Assembly: GCF_000003815.2 (NCBI RefSeq)
Contig: NC_049987.1
Span: 11,404,034 to 11,468,033, forward strand
DNA from: Branchiostoma floridae
Taxonomy: Eukaryota; Chordata; Leptocardii; Amphioxiformes; Branchiostomatidae
Length of the DNA: 64,000 nucleotides
Direction: 5' to 3'
Position 1 is the stretch's first letter. Every line of letters starts with the position of its first letter. A model generated the notes under the pieces. It did not search any database, was not told the origin of the DNA, and saw only the letters and a list, made by a program, of their open reading frames with translations. A program made the position numbers and the translations under genes. Below, in pieces: positions 1 through 12,000 of the stretch.

Positions 1-690
1 CAGAGAGTCTGATCGCACACGGCGGGTGTTTTCACAGGGAGAAAATGGTACGCGTGTGCGGGCTGCTGATGGTGCTGGGCGTTGGCTGCATTGTTAGTGG
101 GTGCTTAGTAGGACTCATAGGAGTATCGTGAGTCAGAGAGTCTGCCTCCTTTGCACATAGCGGGCGTTTTCACAGAAAGGAAATGGCGCGCATGTGTGGG
201 TTTCTGGTCGTTCGTGCGTCGTGTTTGCTGCACTCAGTGTTAGTGTGCGATCACTGCGTGACTAGTGGCGGTCAGGGAGCCTCTAATCGCGTACGATGGG
301 AGTTTCATGCTGGGAAACGGCACTCGTGTATTGGGGTCCAGTGGTTTGGGCTGGGATGTTTGTGGTCACTCTAAAGTGGTTAAAGACGGAGTACCGGTGA
401 ATAAAGAATCTTTGTACATGGTGCGTTTGCATCCTGGCGAAGGAATCAGCGCGCATGTGCGGGCCTCTAGTTATTCGTGCCTGGTGGTTGCTGGCACCGT
501 GAGGGTGCAAAATTGAGTTTGGTGGCAGAGTGTCGCCCTGCAGAGGACGGTTGTTCATGGCGAGAAAATGGCAGGTTTTGCTCGTTTCGGAAGAATGAAT
601 GTGAGAGTATATGTCAGATGAGATATCTTGACGGACAAGGGGGAAATTCTTTGATTACTTCGACGGTTTTGAGGCCAGTGAAATGAGGGA
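1..690. repeat. Degenerate tandem array, unit about 125-137 bp, about five copies
   Basis: Recurring blocks start near 1, 134, 268, 400 and 520. Anchors: CAGAGAGTCTG at 1 and 134 (CAGAGTGTC near 526); the 'GAAAATGG/GGAAATGG/GGAAACGG' block near 41, 178, 313, 439 and 562; and GCGCGCATGTG at about 184 and 449. Short open frames inside shift between copies, so I do not call a gene. The array is cut by the window edge. Confidence 0.6.
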
Positions 691-946
691 ATATGAAAGA
701 AAGAGTGGACGCCTTTCGAGTTTTATTAGAATGGGTGAAAGGGGTACGAAGAAAGATAAGAGAGGGTGTTTGAAGTTACGTGAGAAGGTGAGGTAGAGAG
801 AAAATGGAGAATAAGGGAGGGGGTAAGAGATGTGAAATGTTGAAGTAGAGAGAACTTCAATGATAAGGAAGGGGGTAAAGTATAGGAGTTAGAGAATGTG
901 TAGATTTATGAAGTAACAAGTTAGCATGGGGATAAGGTGAAGGTAA
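691..946. other. Purine-rich stretch without a gene
   Basis: Strongly G/A-biased on the plus strand (many AGAGAG, GGAGGG, GGTAAG runs) and unlike its flanks. No coding frame, exon or known repeat was recognised. Confidence 0.5.
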
Positions 947-1372
947 GCGACTTCGGCGCTATCCCCATAACTTAATCACATATGAAGGATGATCCAATGA
1001 GTGCGCAGTGTGCGTGGATAGGAAACTATCTTCACTGTGCGCTCATTGGTTGATCCTGAATCACATGATTCTCACAACCATATAAGTACAAGGGATGATC
1101 ACCCTACTGCCTCTTGTTGGATTCATCCGCAACGCCGAGGAGCGCGTGGTGAGGTCGACCCAGGAAGTAACAGCTGGAGGGAGATTCGATGGGAAACAGG
1201 GTTTTCCCGAGGAGGGGATTTATCAGAAACCGACCCACCCACCCACCCTCCTTTATATTCGCGTACAGCTGGCAAGGGTTCAGTCTTCGCCGCGCGACTT
1301 CGGCGCTATCCCCATAACTTAATCACATATGAAGGATGATCCAATGAGTGCGCAGTGTGGATAGGAAACTAT
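947..1372. repeat. Direct repeat of about 80 bp enclosing a palindrome
   Basis: 947-1029 recurs at 1294-1372, identical except for a 4-nt indel (GTGTGCGTGG versus GTGTGG). Just inside the first copy, 987-1010 and 1033-1056 form an imperfect inverted repeat (20 of 24 positions) around a 22-nt loop. The middle contains an open stretch (1037-1339) with no recognised domain. Confidence 0.75.
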
Positions 1373-1406
1373 ATACAAGGCACGTAAACCTTGCAGAAAA
1401 AGTCCA

Positions 1407-1888
1407 TATACAGTCAAATCTGCCCAAGCGATCACTTCTTCTTAGCGACCACCTGGCCAATACGACCGCTTTTTCTCGGTCCCGAAAATTTTTTAACCAT
1501 AGACGTAAGCATTAAGCGACCTCTTCACAACGACCACCTGACTTATGTGACCGGGACCGCCAAAAATTGGGACCAAATCCCTGTCCATAACGACCGCGTC
1601 ATTTTCAAATCTTGAGGTGTCATCGATTTCCAATGACAACTAGCGCGATTTTATGCCGAATTCGGTCAGTTTGGTCGGATTTTGACTACCATAACGATGT
1701 TATGTTCAAAATAAAGATGGCGGGGGATGCACGTGCGTGTGCTTGTTATTTGCCATTAACACAACGGAAACCATTTAAACTATGCATCGGGCATGTTGTG
1801 AGTCGATACTCTTCTAACCAACCACCTGACCAAATTGACCGCTTTTCTCCGGTCCCCCGGGTGGTCGTTTTGAGCAGGGTTGATTGTA
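1407..1888 (-). mobile_element. MITE, family 1, copy in minus orientation
   Basis: The ends TATACAGTCAAATCTGCCC and (inverted) GAGCAGGGTTGATTGTA are diverged terminal inverted repeats with subterminal GCGACCACCTGGCC-type repeats. It is the reverse-complement relative of 44665-45157: the ATGGTTTCCGTTGTGTTAATG core is recognisable in both. No transposase ORF, so it is non-autonomous. Confidence 0.75.
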
Positions 1889-1964
1889 CTAGTATACCAG
1901 CGAGAACAGAAAATCTATTGGCTGCGACATTTCGGTCGCCTTCGACAATGCTGTAATACACCGT

Positions 1965-2000
1965 ATGACTATGACTATGACTATGACTATGACTATGACT
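1965..2000. repeat. (ATGACT)6 microsatellite
   Basis: Six perfect hexamer copies. On the reverse strand they produce an SHSHSHSH open stretch that is not a gene. Confidence 0.95.
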
Positions 2001-2276
2001 AGACCATAGATGCTCCGGCCGACTCCAACTTACACATTTACATTTTTGTAATATCATCAACTTGAAGCCTGTCGGTATACTATAGTATGCTGTTATCGTT
2101 ATGATGACTTTTAACTGCAACTTGGAATTACCCGTCGTAGCACGACTCATTTGTATTTCAGTACTGAATCAGCAGACTTATCAGATTTCTTTTCTTAGCA
2201 TCATGCAAGCCATACTTTTCATAGCATCCCAAACCATGCCTTAGAACTTAGCTTTAGAGGAGAACTTTTCACTTAC

Positions 2277-3382
2277 CAGTATCCATACAACCCAGAACCT
2301 CCACCCTCATGCTGACGTGTCCGTGCCAGGTCTGTGCAGCGAAGCGGATGTACCTCGTGGAGACCGGCGGGCGGAGGACGTTAGTTACCGGAGAATTTCG
2401 GTCCGTGTTCCCTGTGAAAATCTGATTTCAACAAAACGTCTGTCATGTTTTGGGCTTGGTCCTTGTAATTACGTTCCTTGTTTGTATTAAGCAATCGGAA
2501 GGTGACAACTTATTTAAAGACCTGAAGATCAATTGTATCTCATAAGAAATTCTGCAGGTAGAGTGAAAGTTCCTGACACAAACAAAGTATGCAATTTGAG
2601 TTCAAGCCTTGGCGCCAGATTGACCATGTATACAGCCGAAAAATCGTATCACCATTTCATTGACGACATCTATCGACAAAGGAAGACATATTTTCCTTTT
2701 ACTGACTTCATGTGAATGATTTGATGCACAGTAGAATCATGATCAGACAACAGTACCTTATCTGACCCATCAGAGGCCTTGTAGGTTGTCCAGGAGCTTC
2801 CGTCCCAGCTGAACTGCAGCTTGTATGACGTCACCCACTGGTCATAATCCGCCCTGCCCTGTGTGATGACCCCGTGCACCTTGGCTGCACCGCCCAAGTC
2901 AACCTGTACAGGAATATTTGTTCCTTAGCCTAGCTCTTCACATCTTCTCAACTTTACCTAACGTTAATAAATATTGATGCCATAAAAAAGGACAAAGTAA
3001 TGGTACTACGTGCAAGGCAGCAATTCCAGAACTGATTTTCCTTGATAGTACATATATGATATTGAATGGGCATTCGCGTACAGATTAAGGCATAGATTAA
3101 ATAGGCAAACAAACAAACAGCCAAATATCAGATAAAATATGTTACTTAAAGCGTTCATAAACATTTAGTAAATCTTTGTTGTCCAAATAGAGATCTTCTA
3201 TTTGTAAAGTGTTCCTACCTGTAGCCATTCGCCAATAACTTTAGTTCCTGCCCATGCCCCATGTCCCTTTACAAAGTTTAGCCGGCCGTGGTACGGCTGG
3301 AGATTACTGTGGGGGACCGACGCTGCTGTGATACTGCTATCTGGGATGTGTTCCGACTCCATCCCCAACGGTTCCATGCAGT
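2277..3382 (-). CDS. Gene A exons 17-19: F5/8 type C domain, copy 3
   Basis: Exons 3382-3219, 2903-2757 and 2421-2277, residues about 926-1077. CMEPLGMESEHIPDSSI, GRLN, EWLQVDLGG, WVTSYKLQFSWDG, IFTGNTD, STRYIRFA and MRVEVLGC. The tryptophan-cysteine motif AWC of the other copies is AWAG here, so an internal cysteine is lost. The donor ACTG|GTAAGT, phase 1, shows that the protein continues. Confidence 0.9.
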
Positions 3383-6300
3383 CTTAGAACCAAGAAATGC
3401 AGGATATTTGAATGACAACGATGTTTTAGAAGTCTGTTTTCTCTCATCTTTGTTTTATTGGGTCTAGCTTGCTTTCCCCTCTTTTTTGGACTTTCATCGT
3501 CTTCTTAACTATTTCATCTTCCAATCCCTACTCTCAAAATATATCTCATTAGATTGTCGCTTGTGTCAAACGTTCGATTTCCTCACATATATCATTGCAT
3601 GTCTCTAGATCTCTAGCATGTTACTCTGAGCCTTGCAATGTTTAGTTGCTGATATCATCACAGGTATCCTTAAAAGGTTATAGCTCTAGTCATGGCTTTA
3701 TTTTTTATTGTGTACAAACAAAATATTTGCATCCCACCCACGAGGTATTCTGACAGTATACATATAGCCTATGACGATTTCTCGGAATTCGAATGTTATC
3801 GAACGTATTACTCACCTGCGTCCATACAGCCCAGGACCTCCACTCGCATGCAAATGAGGTTGTTCCAGGTCTGGACAACGAAACGGACGTATCTCGTGGT
3901 AACTTGTGGGTGGATAAGATGGGTTACTGCAGTCGTTCCATCCGTGTTTCCTGTAAAAATCTATTTCAAGAAAACATCGACATCATGTTTCGATCTTCAT
4001 CAGTAGAATTCTTATTTTCATTCTAGCAGATGCAGTCATAAAAATATCTCAGAAGTCTTTACTGACATGACATTGTCCGTCGACAACAGATTATCCAATA
4101 CCTAACAACGTGGTGAACACTACAATAAAAGACATAACGCCGTACTTCTCTGGAACATCGCATATGTCGATATTGTAGTTTACTTATGGAACAGAAGATG
4201 AACAGCATTTCGTAGCAGAATGTAGATTATACAACAAAGAGAGAGCTGGACTTTATAGAATCATAGAACCTAATAGTGTGTTTACCTAATTCACACTGCG
4301 CCTAAGTAACCGAGAAAAGTTCTATTCCTAATGAAGTTAGACAAATCTTTGATGCAAAATATATCTGTTCTTACATTTACGGTATCACAAAGAAACGAGA
4401 AGTCGAATCCACTTATCATTGTTATCATAATTGTGTTGGTTGACATCGTTGACATGTATCTGTCAACTTTTCTTTTGCTGAAACCTATATATGCACAATA
4501 AAGGCCTTCATTCATTCAGGAAAATCAGTACCTTATCTGACCCATCAGAGTCCTTGTAGGTTGTCCAGGAGCTTCCGTCCCAGCTGAACTGCAGTTTGTA
4601 TGACGTCACCCACATGGAACCCACATGCCGTCCCTGAATGATGACTCCATACACTATTGCTACTCCGCCTAAGTCAACCTGGACAAGTAACATATGCACA
4701 GACATCGTTTTTCTGAACAATCTTCTTGCTTATTCTTATGCAGTAGTATTTCATACATCTGTACGAAATGACACATAGGTATGTTGAAATGTCACATCAC
4801 TCTGGAAATGCCTTCCAGTGTTGTGAACAAAATCAAATAACCTATGTCTGATTCGTTCAGGCATTAGCTAAGCTCTGAAGCCTAACGTTACTTTTTTTGT
4901 TACGACATACTAGTTCTACGTGCTTAGCTAGAAGTCCTTTGATAGCATTATTCTTCAATCAATGACTCTTGAAAACACGTAAAACGTGTACCTCCAAATG
5001 GTCACTGATTGAAGAATTATTCTATCAACTTACTCATACGTGACTGGTGAACGTCTTCAATGAGAAGTCCTTTATATTTCTAACACTTCTAACCTGAAGC
5101 CATTCATCGGCTAGAAGCGTTCCTGTGCACCAGGCTATGTAACCGTCCTCCCTGTTCAGCCTGCCATAGAAGGCGTGGTGTCCGTCATTATGCTCGTATT
5201 CAGATGACGCAGTGATAGCACTGTTCGGGATGTCTCCGGTCTCCATCCCCAAGGGAGCTTGGCAAACTATCGGTAATAACACGTAAACGTTCATCATCAA
5301 CGGTTGGGGGACTGCATATGCATCTTCTTTTAAAACTTGATTCAACTCCATCGCAAAATCTATATGTCTACATAGCGAGTACACATATTTAGCCCCCGAG
5401 GACACTTAGGTAACGCCAAGAGCGACAGGACTATCTCGACAACCATTGAATTTTTTTTTTTCATTTGCTATTCTTTCCCTTGTGCGGATTTGGTAACTTG
5501 TTCTGATGAGTTATGAATGCACCTTGTCCTTATAATCAGTTTTAAATTATTTTTTAAACGTAACGGATACGTTTTTTAATATGTTCTTTTGCTACTGAGT
5601 TATTACATTACATGTGCACAAGTTGAAAATATACCAGTTATCATATAGCGCAGATACACCTGCATTGTAAACGTGTTTCCATATGCAAGATAGCTTACCA
5701 GTACAAGTCGGCTCCCTTGAGGTCCACTGGCCATCAGCTTGGCACGTAACGCTAGGAGCCCCCTGTAGTCTGTAACCCGAATTGCAGGTGAAGTCCACCA
5801 CGTCACCGTAAACGTTTGTGGTCATACTTCCATCTGTAGGAGCCGTCAGACTTGGACATACTGTCGGGCAAAAAAGACTTAACAACAATGTGGCAATGAA
5901 TATGCACTGGCATCAACTGAACAGTCCCATGCCATTTTCCATGAAAACATCTTTATTTCCACACTATTTATTAGTTTTATTAGATGTTTTTAAGATATTT
6001 GTATACAGAAATGTGGCGACATTTTTTCTACAAACAGGCTACTTCGAACTCAAGGATGCGTTAAGAAAGGCAGCTTGTGCTGTCAACCCAGTTGAATCAA
6101 AGGCGGTTGGTATCGACTTCTTGGCAGCTTTGCGTTTGGGCCACTCAACCACAATTGTAAGTCCCCAGTTCTTTAAGATAAAGTGTATACATGACGCCTT
6201 GTTGTATGCTCCGTCGATATGATGTACTCGTGCAGCAAAGCAAGTGATTGTTCTGATTTCTGCTTCATTTCAATCGACTTTAAGGCCTACGTCACATTTC

Positions 6301-9007
6301 CTACCCTGTTTGCGGTAATGAAAAATTACAATCCATATATTATAAGCCAATAAATATGCACAAGGCAGGCTATTGAATTATGTTTGGTCCGTTTTGCGTT
6401 TTTGTTGTCTTTTACATCATACTTTTCGTTCCCCTAAGCTGCACGACCGGGCCCAGTTGTGGAAATGTGACGTTAGCCTATTAACTAATGCTCACCGGAG
6501 CACCCCAGGACCTCCACTCTCATACTGATGTGACTATGCCAGGTCTGCACGACAAAGCGGATGTACCGAGTGGTGACTGGTGAGTGGAGAATGTGAGTCA
6601 CGAGGCCCCAGTCATCGGTGTTTCCTGTAAACAACTGGGTAATGGCAGTTTATAACTGGTGAATGATATAAATACAGTCGACGTGTACTATTATCCACAT
6701 GTAATCCACGAGTCGTTACGTTAGACATTCTAGGTTTACTATTATCTACTGTTTACTACCCCTACCCAACTTGACTTATTGCGTTCATGTAAACGTCTTA
6801 TTGTATTTTTTTTGTCTATGTGTCGTATAAGCTCGTCCTATAGGACGTCCTCGCAAGATACTAAAAGAATATCATTATTCATTCATACACTCATTCATTC
6901 ATTCATTCATTTCTCTTTCTTTCTGTCTTTTTCCTTTATTTTTTTTCTTTCTTTCTTTCTTTCATCCATTCTTATGACACCTTGAATGTTTCGCATTCTA
7001 TTGTATGTTTCTCCAAGACCGTTAGATGCACAATAAAAGTCATTCAGTCATACATATTTAAATATGAAATAACCACACCTTGTCTGAGCCGTCTCTGTCT
7101 TTGTAGGTTGTCCAAGAGTTGCCGTCTTCACTGAACGAAAGCCTATATGACGTCACATACTGTGCGGTGCCTCTGCGGCCCTGGGTGATGACCCCGGAAA
7201 CGGTCGCATGGCCAAGGTCAACCTAGGTCAGATGTTACATAGAAGCCATATATAGGACACAGGGGATTCAGCGTAAGCGAAATTTTAAGTCGACGCAATT
7301 TCTGATTTGGGCACTTAAATTCAGTCAGAAGGAAGACTTGAGGCAATGGTCAATTCTTGATAGTTGATATTCGATCGTTAACTTTAGATTCAACACGAAT
7401 AATGGTTTCCTGATGGTTTCATTTTTTTCTAGATTATGTGGTACAAATAAGTGATGATAGTTTGAAAATCGCTATTACCCAGCATATACATCAATGAAGT
7501 GTGAGAATAAAACAATGGTTGTGTAAAAAGATATCCAATAAGGTTATTTGTCAATGAAGTTCCACTACACTGTCCCCACCTGTATCCACTGACCCGGGGT
7601 CAATGCACCAGCACACCAGGCATGGTTTAAAGCCCTGTTGAGCCTGCCCTGAACACCCGAGCAATCTCCGTAGCCATGATCTTGAGTCGACACTGAGATG
7701 CTGGCGTCCGTGATATGTCCTGACTCCATTCCCAGTGGCAAGTCGCAAGCTAGAAAGGAAAAATAAAACAACAACAACAACAATGCACGTAAGTGACAAA
7801 TAAGTGCAACAACTTTTTTCCCGCCAATTATGGTAGAGCACGTGACCTCTGCAAACGAAATGTATCGGGTATGTCACATCCTCACTTTTGTCCCCAAACT
7901 GGATATTACGAAATAACCTAATTGGAAGTTGCTGTGTGACCACTAAATTATGAACTGTTGGCGAACGTCTTTCGCAAACAGGCGCGACACAGTGCACGAA
8001 ATAGCTGTTTATCATGAATTACGTAATATTGCCTTTATCTTTTAACGACATTTATACTGTACCATGTAATTCAGCTCCGAAGTGGCCCTTTCAATGTCAT
8101 AGTTCAACTTGATTAGGACTCTAAGAACATGGATGTTTACATACTTTTACGACTTTTACGTATGGAAAAGATGAAAAATGGCTTATCAAAACCCTTAAAG
8201 AGAATCTTCTTCATTCTATAACGAGATGCTGATATTTTGGTTTAATATTTCATTCCCAATATTCTCCACATGTAATCCCTTACCTGGTCTATAGAGGGCG
8301 CTGCAGCCTTTCACGCCAGTATTGTTTGATACCACTGAAATGTATAAAGACAGTTTGCCGCATCAAAATTTCTTTATTCTATCAAAGAAAATAATATAAA
8401 GGTGCATCCATTTATTAATTGTATAAACAGGCCTTGTTGTGCCATGCAGTAAACAAATCTTGCAAAAGAAGGCTTCAAAATGTATTTGCACTTACCATAT
8501 TTGGACTGCCAGGCAAGTGAGAACAAAGAGGGGATGCTGACGTCGGCGTGAAAGACGACCTTCACCGCGTTCCCACGTAAACGGATGACGTCACCAGGCC
8601 GGGAGCGTCCACAAAACTTCTTTATACTCTGCCACTTGTCACCTACATAGTCAAACAACTAGCAAAAGAAGGCACTTTTCTTTAAAACATACCAAAAATC
8701 ATGACGATCCTTCTACACGTTCCCGAGTTATTCTCCTCCAAAGTTTGAAAGGAAATCGGCGGCTGCAGTTCCAAACAAGCCGTTAGCGGGTCAAAACTTA
8801 CAGCACTTACTCTCTGCCCCAAGGGCTATTTACCATTTAAACATCGCGACCACAACATGTCCAGAACATGAGATATAAAAAATTGAGTTCTGCTGCAGTA
8901 CCTTAGCAAGCCGCTAGGGAGCCCATTATCGAACTTGACCTTCGTTTTCCCAACCCCTACCCACCTACCAAATATTATCTGGATCCATCCGAGGCTTCTT
9001 GAGTTAT

Positions 9008-9049
<42 letters not shown>

Positions 9050-12000
9050 ACACACACACAGACTCACAAGCACAAAACATAACCATAGCCATTCTGGCAC
9101 TGTGGCTATATTTGGGTGTAATGGTTACGTCATGCCCAAGCCTAGTGTAAGATTGACAAGAAGTGACCCCAAAGGTCATAGTTGCTGCAAAAGAGGTCAA
9201 CACCACTATAAACCAGACGATAGGATTACAAGAAAATTGTTTATAGGGACAGTACATTATACATGATGGGGTGTATACATGCTATGTACACATAAGATTT
9301 AATAATCTGTAGACCAAGAATAAGGGCAACTAGGGGGCCCAAACTTATGTTACTAACTCCTGAGCATAAGAGCTATCTAACACCCAAAACTCGTGGCCAT
9401 ACCATGTTCAGAAGATGGAAAAACACACCCGGAAGTTGCGCTGCAGTACCAAGGGAAGCCGCTAGGGGGCCCATTATCGAACTCCCCCTTCGTTTCCCAG
9501 ACCCCTACCCACCCACCAAATACCAGCTGCATCCGTCGAAGTCTTCTCGAGTTATGCTGTCCGCAGACAAAAGTTTGCAATTAAACCGGTGCCTGCACTT
9601 CCATGAAAGCCGCTAGGGGGCCCAAACTCGCAGCAATCACTCCCTGCTTTAAGGGCTCCCTAATGCTCAAAAATCACGACCGCAGCATGTCCGGAACGCG
9701 AGATATCAAGCATGCAGGTCCTGCTGCAGTACCTTAGCAAGCCGCTAGGAGGCCCATTATCGAACTCGACCTTCGTCTTCCACACCCCTACCCACCCACC
9801 AAATATCAGCTGCATCCATCGAAGTCCTCTCGAGTTATGCTGCTCACAAACGGGGAGAACCACACCACCAAACCGAAAACATAACCTTAGCCATTCTGGC
9901 AAAGGTAACAAAAGTCATGTAACAAAAAAGGAAGACATAAAAAAGGAAGGCATATTTAGAATAAAAAAAGAGACCGTAAACTGTACTGATCTACGATATT
10001 GTGTCTAAAGACCAGATAGAAAGCATCTCTGACCTCCACATAGTCAAAGCGGCATTCTGGATGCTTATCCACGAAGAATGGACTGCCGAATGTCAGTTCC
10101 ACCGACTGTTGGCTGTCAAAGGTCACCATAGCCTCACACGAGTAGGACGATCGCTTGGGAAGCAAAGGGATGTTGTTAGTTACTAGTAGTAAAAAGCTAT
10201 TTCTGAATGTTTCAATAGACGTGATGTACCAAAAACTACTACATGTGAAGAAGACCAGCAAAACAACATGACTAGTCTCGTACCTTTGGGTATAGTGGGT
10301 TCCGCACCTCACCCCCACTGTCTGTAGTGATGACCTGGCATGTCTGGTCAGTTGTCACTGAGAAATAAACGTAGGACTATCATTAATCACCATGCACCAA
10401 AACCATGCATCTCATTATCTGTCGATTTGCTACGATGTTTGCAAATTAATTAATTACAAGACAAGAACACACCAACAAGAAACCTCTGAGAAACATAAAT
10501 ATGGAATAATCTGTCATTAAATCAATATATCACTCGCTGCAACATCTATATCATATGATCCCCACACTGAGAAATAAGGAGTTATGTTAAATTGATATAG
10601 ATTGAGAGTTATCGGATGAATGTATCTTATGCTGATGTTTATATCATAATCGTAAAAGCAAAATTGTCGGGAAGATTAGCTTTTATGATTAAAGAGAATA
10701 ACCTGGTGATACTTCTGGAAACCCCGTCTCCACCAGGAACGGTGGCCAGCCTGAGTGCGTCTCCATGACCAGCACCCTCCAGTACCGAGAGTTTCCCGTG
10801 AAGCCAGTAAACTCCTGGGAGGCGTTGGTGCCGGCTGCCACATCGGTGACGGTCAGGACGTCTGTCCAGTCCGGCAGGTCGCAGCTGACGGATTTCTGCA
10901 GTTTGAACGCCTTGACGTAGGGGCGGGTACCGGTACAGAAAAATTCAGGTACAGCTACAGTCCAAGTCCGGAGAATCAGGTCCAGGTTCAGACCTGAACT
11001 TGGACCTAATTATCTGTACAAACTTGTGAATGGTCATACTGATGCAAACAGTGGTCCATTTCGCTACAAGTGGTTTTAAGTGGAGCATCCGACGTCCATT
11101 GACATTTTAAAATCTTATCCGAGCCATGTAAACAACATTAACTGCCTCTGTTCTTAAAAGCCTGGTAAAAGTGACTATCAACTCTAGATCTCCTCTACTC
11201 GGCTCTTGTTATTTTCTTAGATCTCTAAGCCCCAAAACACTCAAACGCCTGCCGGAATCTGCTCATTTTCGAATCGGTCCAGCATCCGGTCCAGTGATTT
11301 TTTTCAGGTCCGGTTGTTCTGGACCGGTCCATCAAGAACGAAAACCTACCTTGACGTCGTGAACGGTGTCTCCGTAGTTCGTCAGACTGATCCTGGACAG
11401 CGTGCGGTTGTCCCCGATGTCGTAGATGACGTACCAGTTGTTGAAGTGCTGCTCCAGGCGCGCCGGGTGCCAGTACGTCTCTGGGTTTTCGTCAAGGGTC
11501 CTGGCAGCATCATACATGACGTCATCAGCCCAGGGAGTTCCCGATGAACCAATCGCCTGCACCGGGAACCACTCGTACATCCCTGTGACAAGATAGTGTG
11601 TATATATTTGATATTAGAGATTAGACATGCTAATTCTGTCAGCTTGGTTGCCTTACAGTCTAAAGTACATTAAATTGTATCAAGATTGCAAAAACCTTGC
11701 CGACCTTTGAAATAAATAGAAGAAGACGATGTATTTTCTACCATGCTGAGCGTTCGTAAGGGAACATTACATCCTGTTATTACTAAACTTTATATTTCAA
11801 CTCAACAGATAAGGCCACAGCAAGTAAATTTTATGGATGACATCCTCTGCAGACTGCAAAAATAGTGCGATAGGGCGAAAAAAAAACAAGATTGGTACAA
11901 AAAAACAAGATGGGTACATTTTCAAAATAAGCACCATGACCGTTGTAACAAGAATTAAAGAGACAAAATATGGTATCACAGCCAACTGAACATTCATCTA

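Noticed and set aside
265-516. 83-codon plus-strand frame MAVREPL... as a gene
   Set aside because: It lies across units of the degenerate tandem array and has no conserved frame between units.
8826-9266. Frames with CVCVCV and THTHTH runs on both strands
   Set aside because: They arise from the CA microsatellite and the composite repeat.
10693-10705. GTATCA as the exon 6 donor
   Set aside because: It would leave phase 0, while the CUB exon needs phase 1; GTTATT eight bases on fits.
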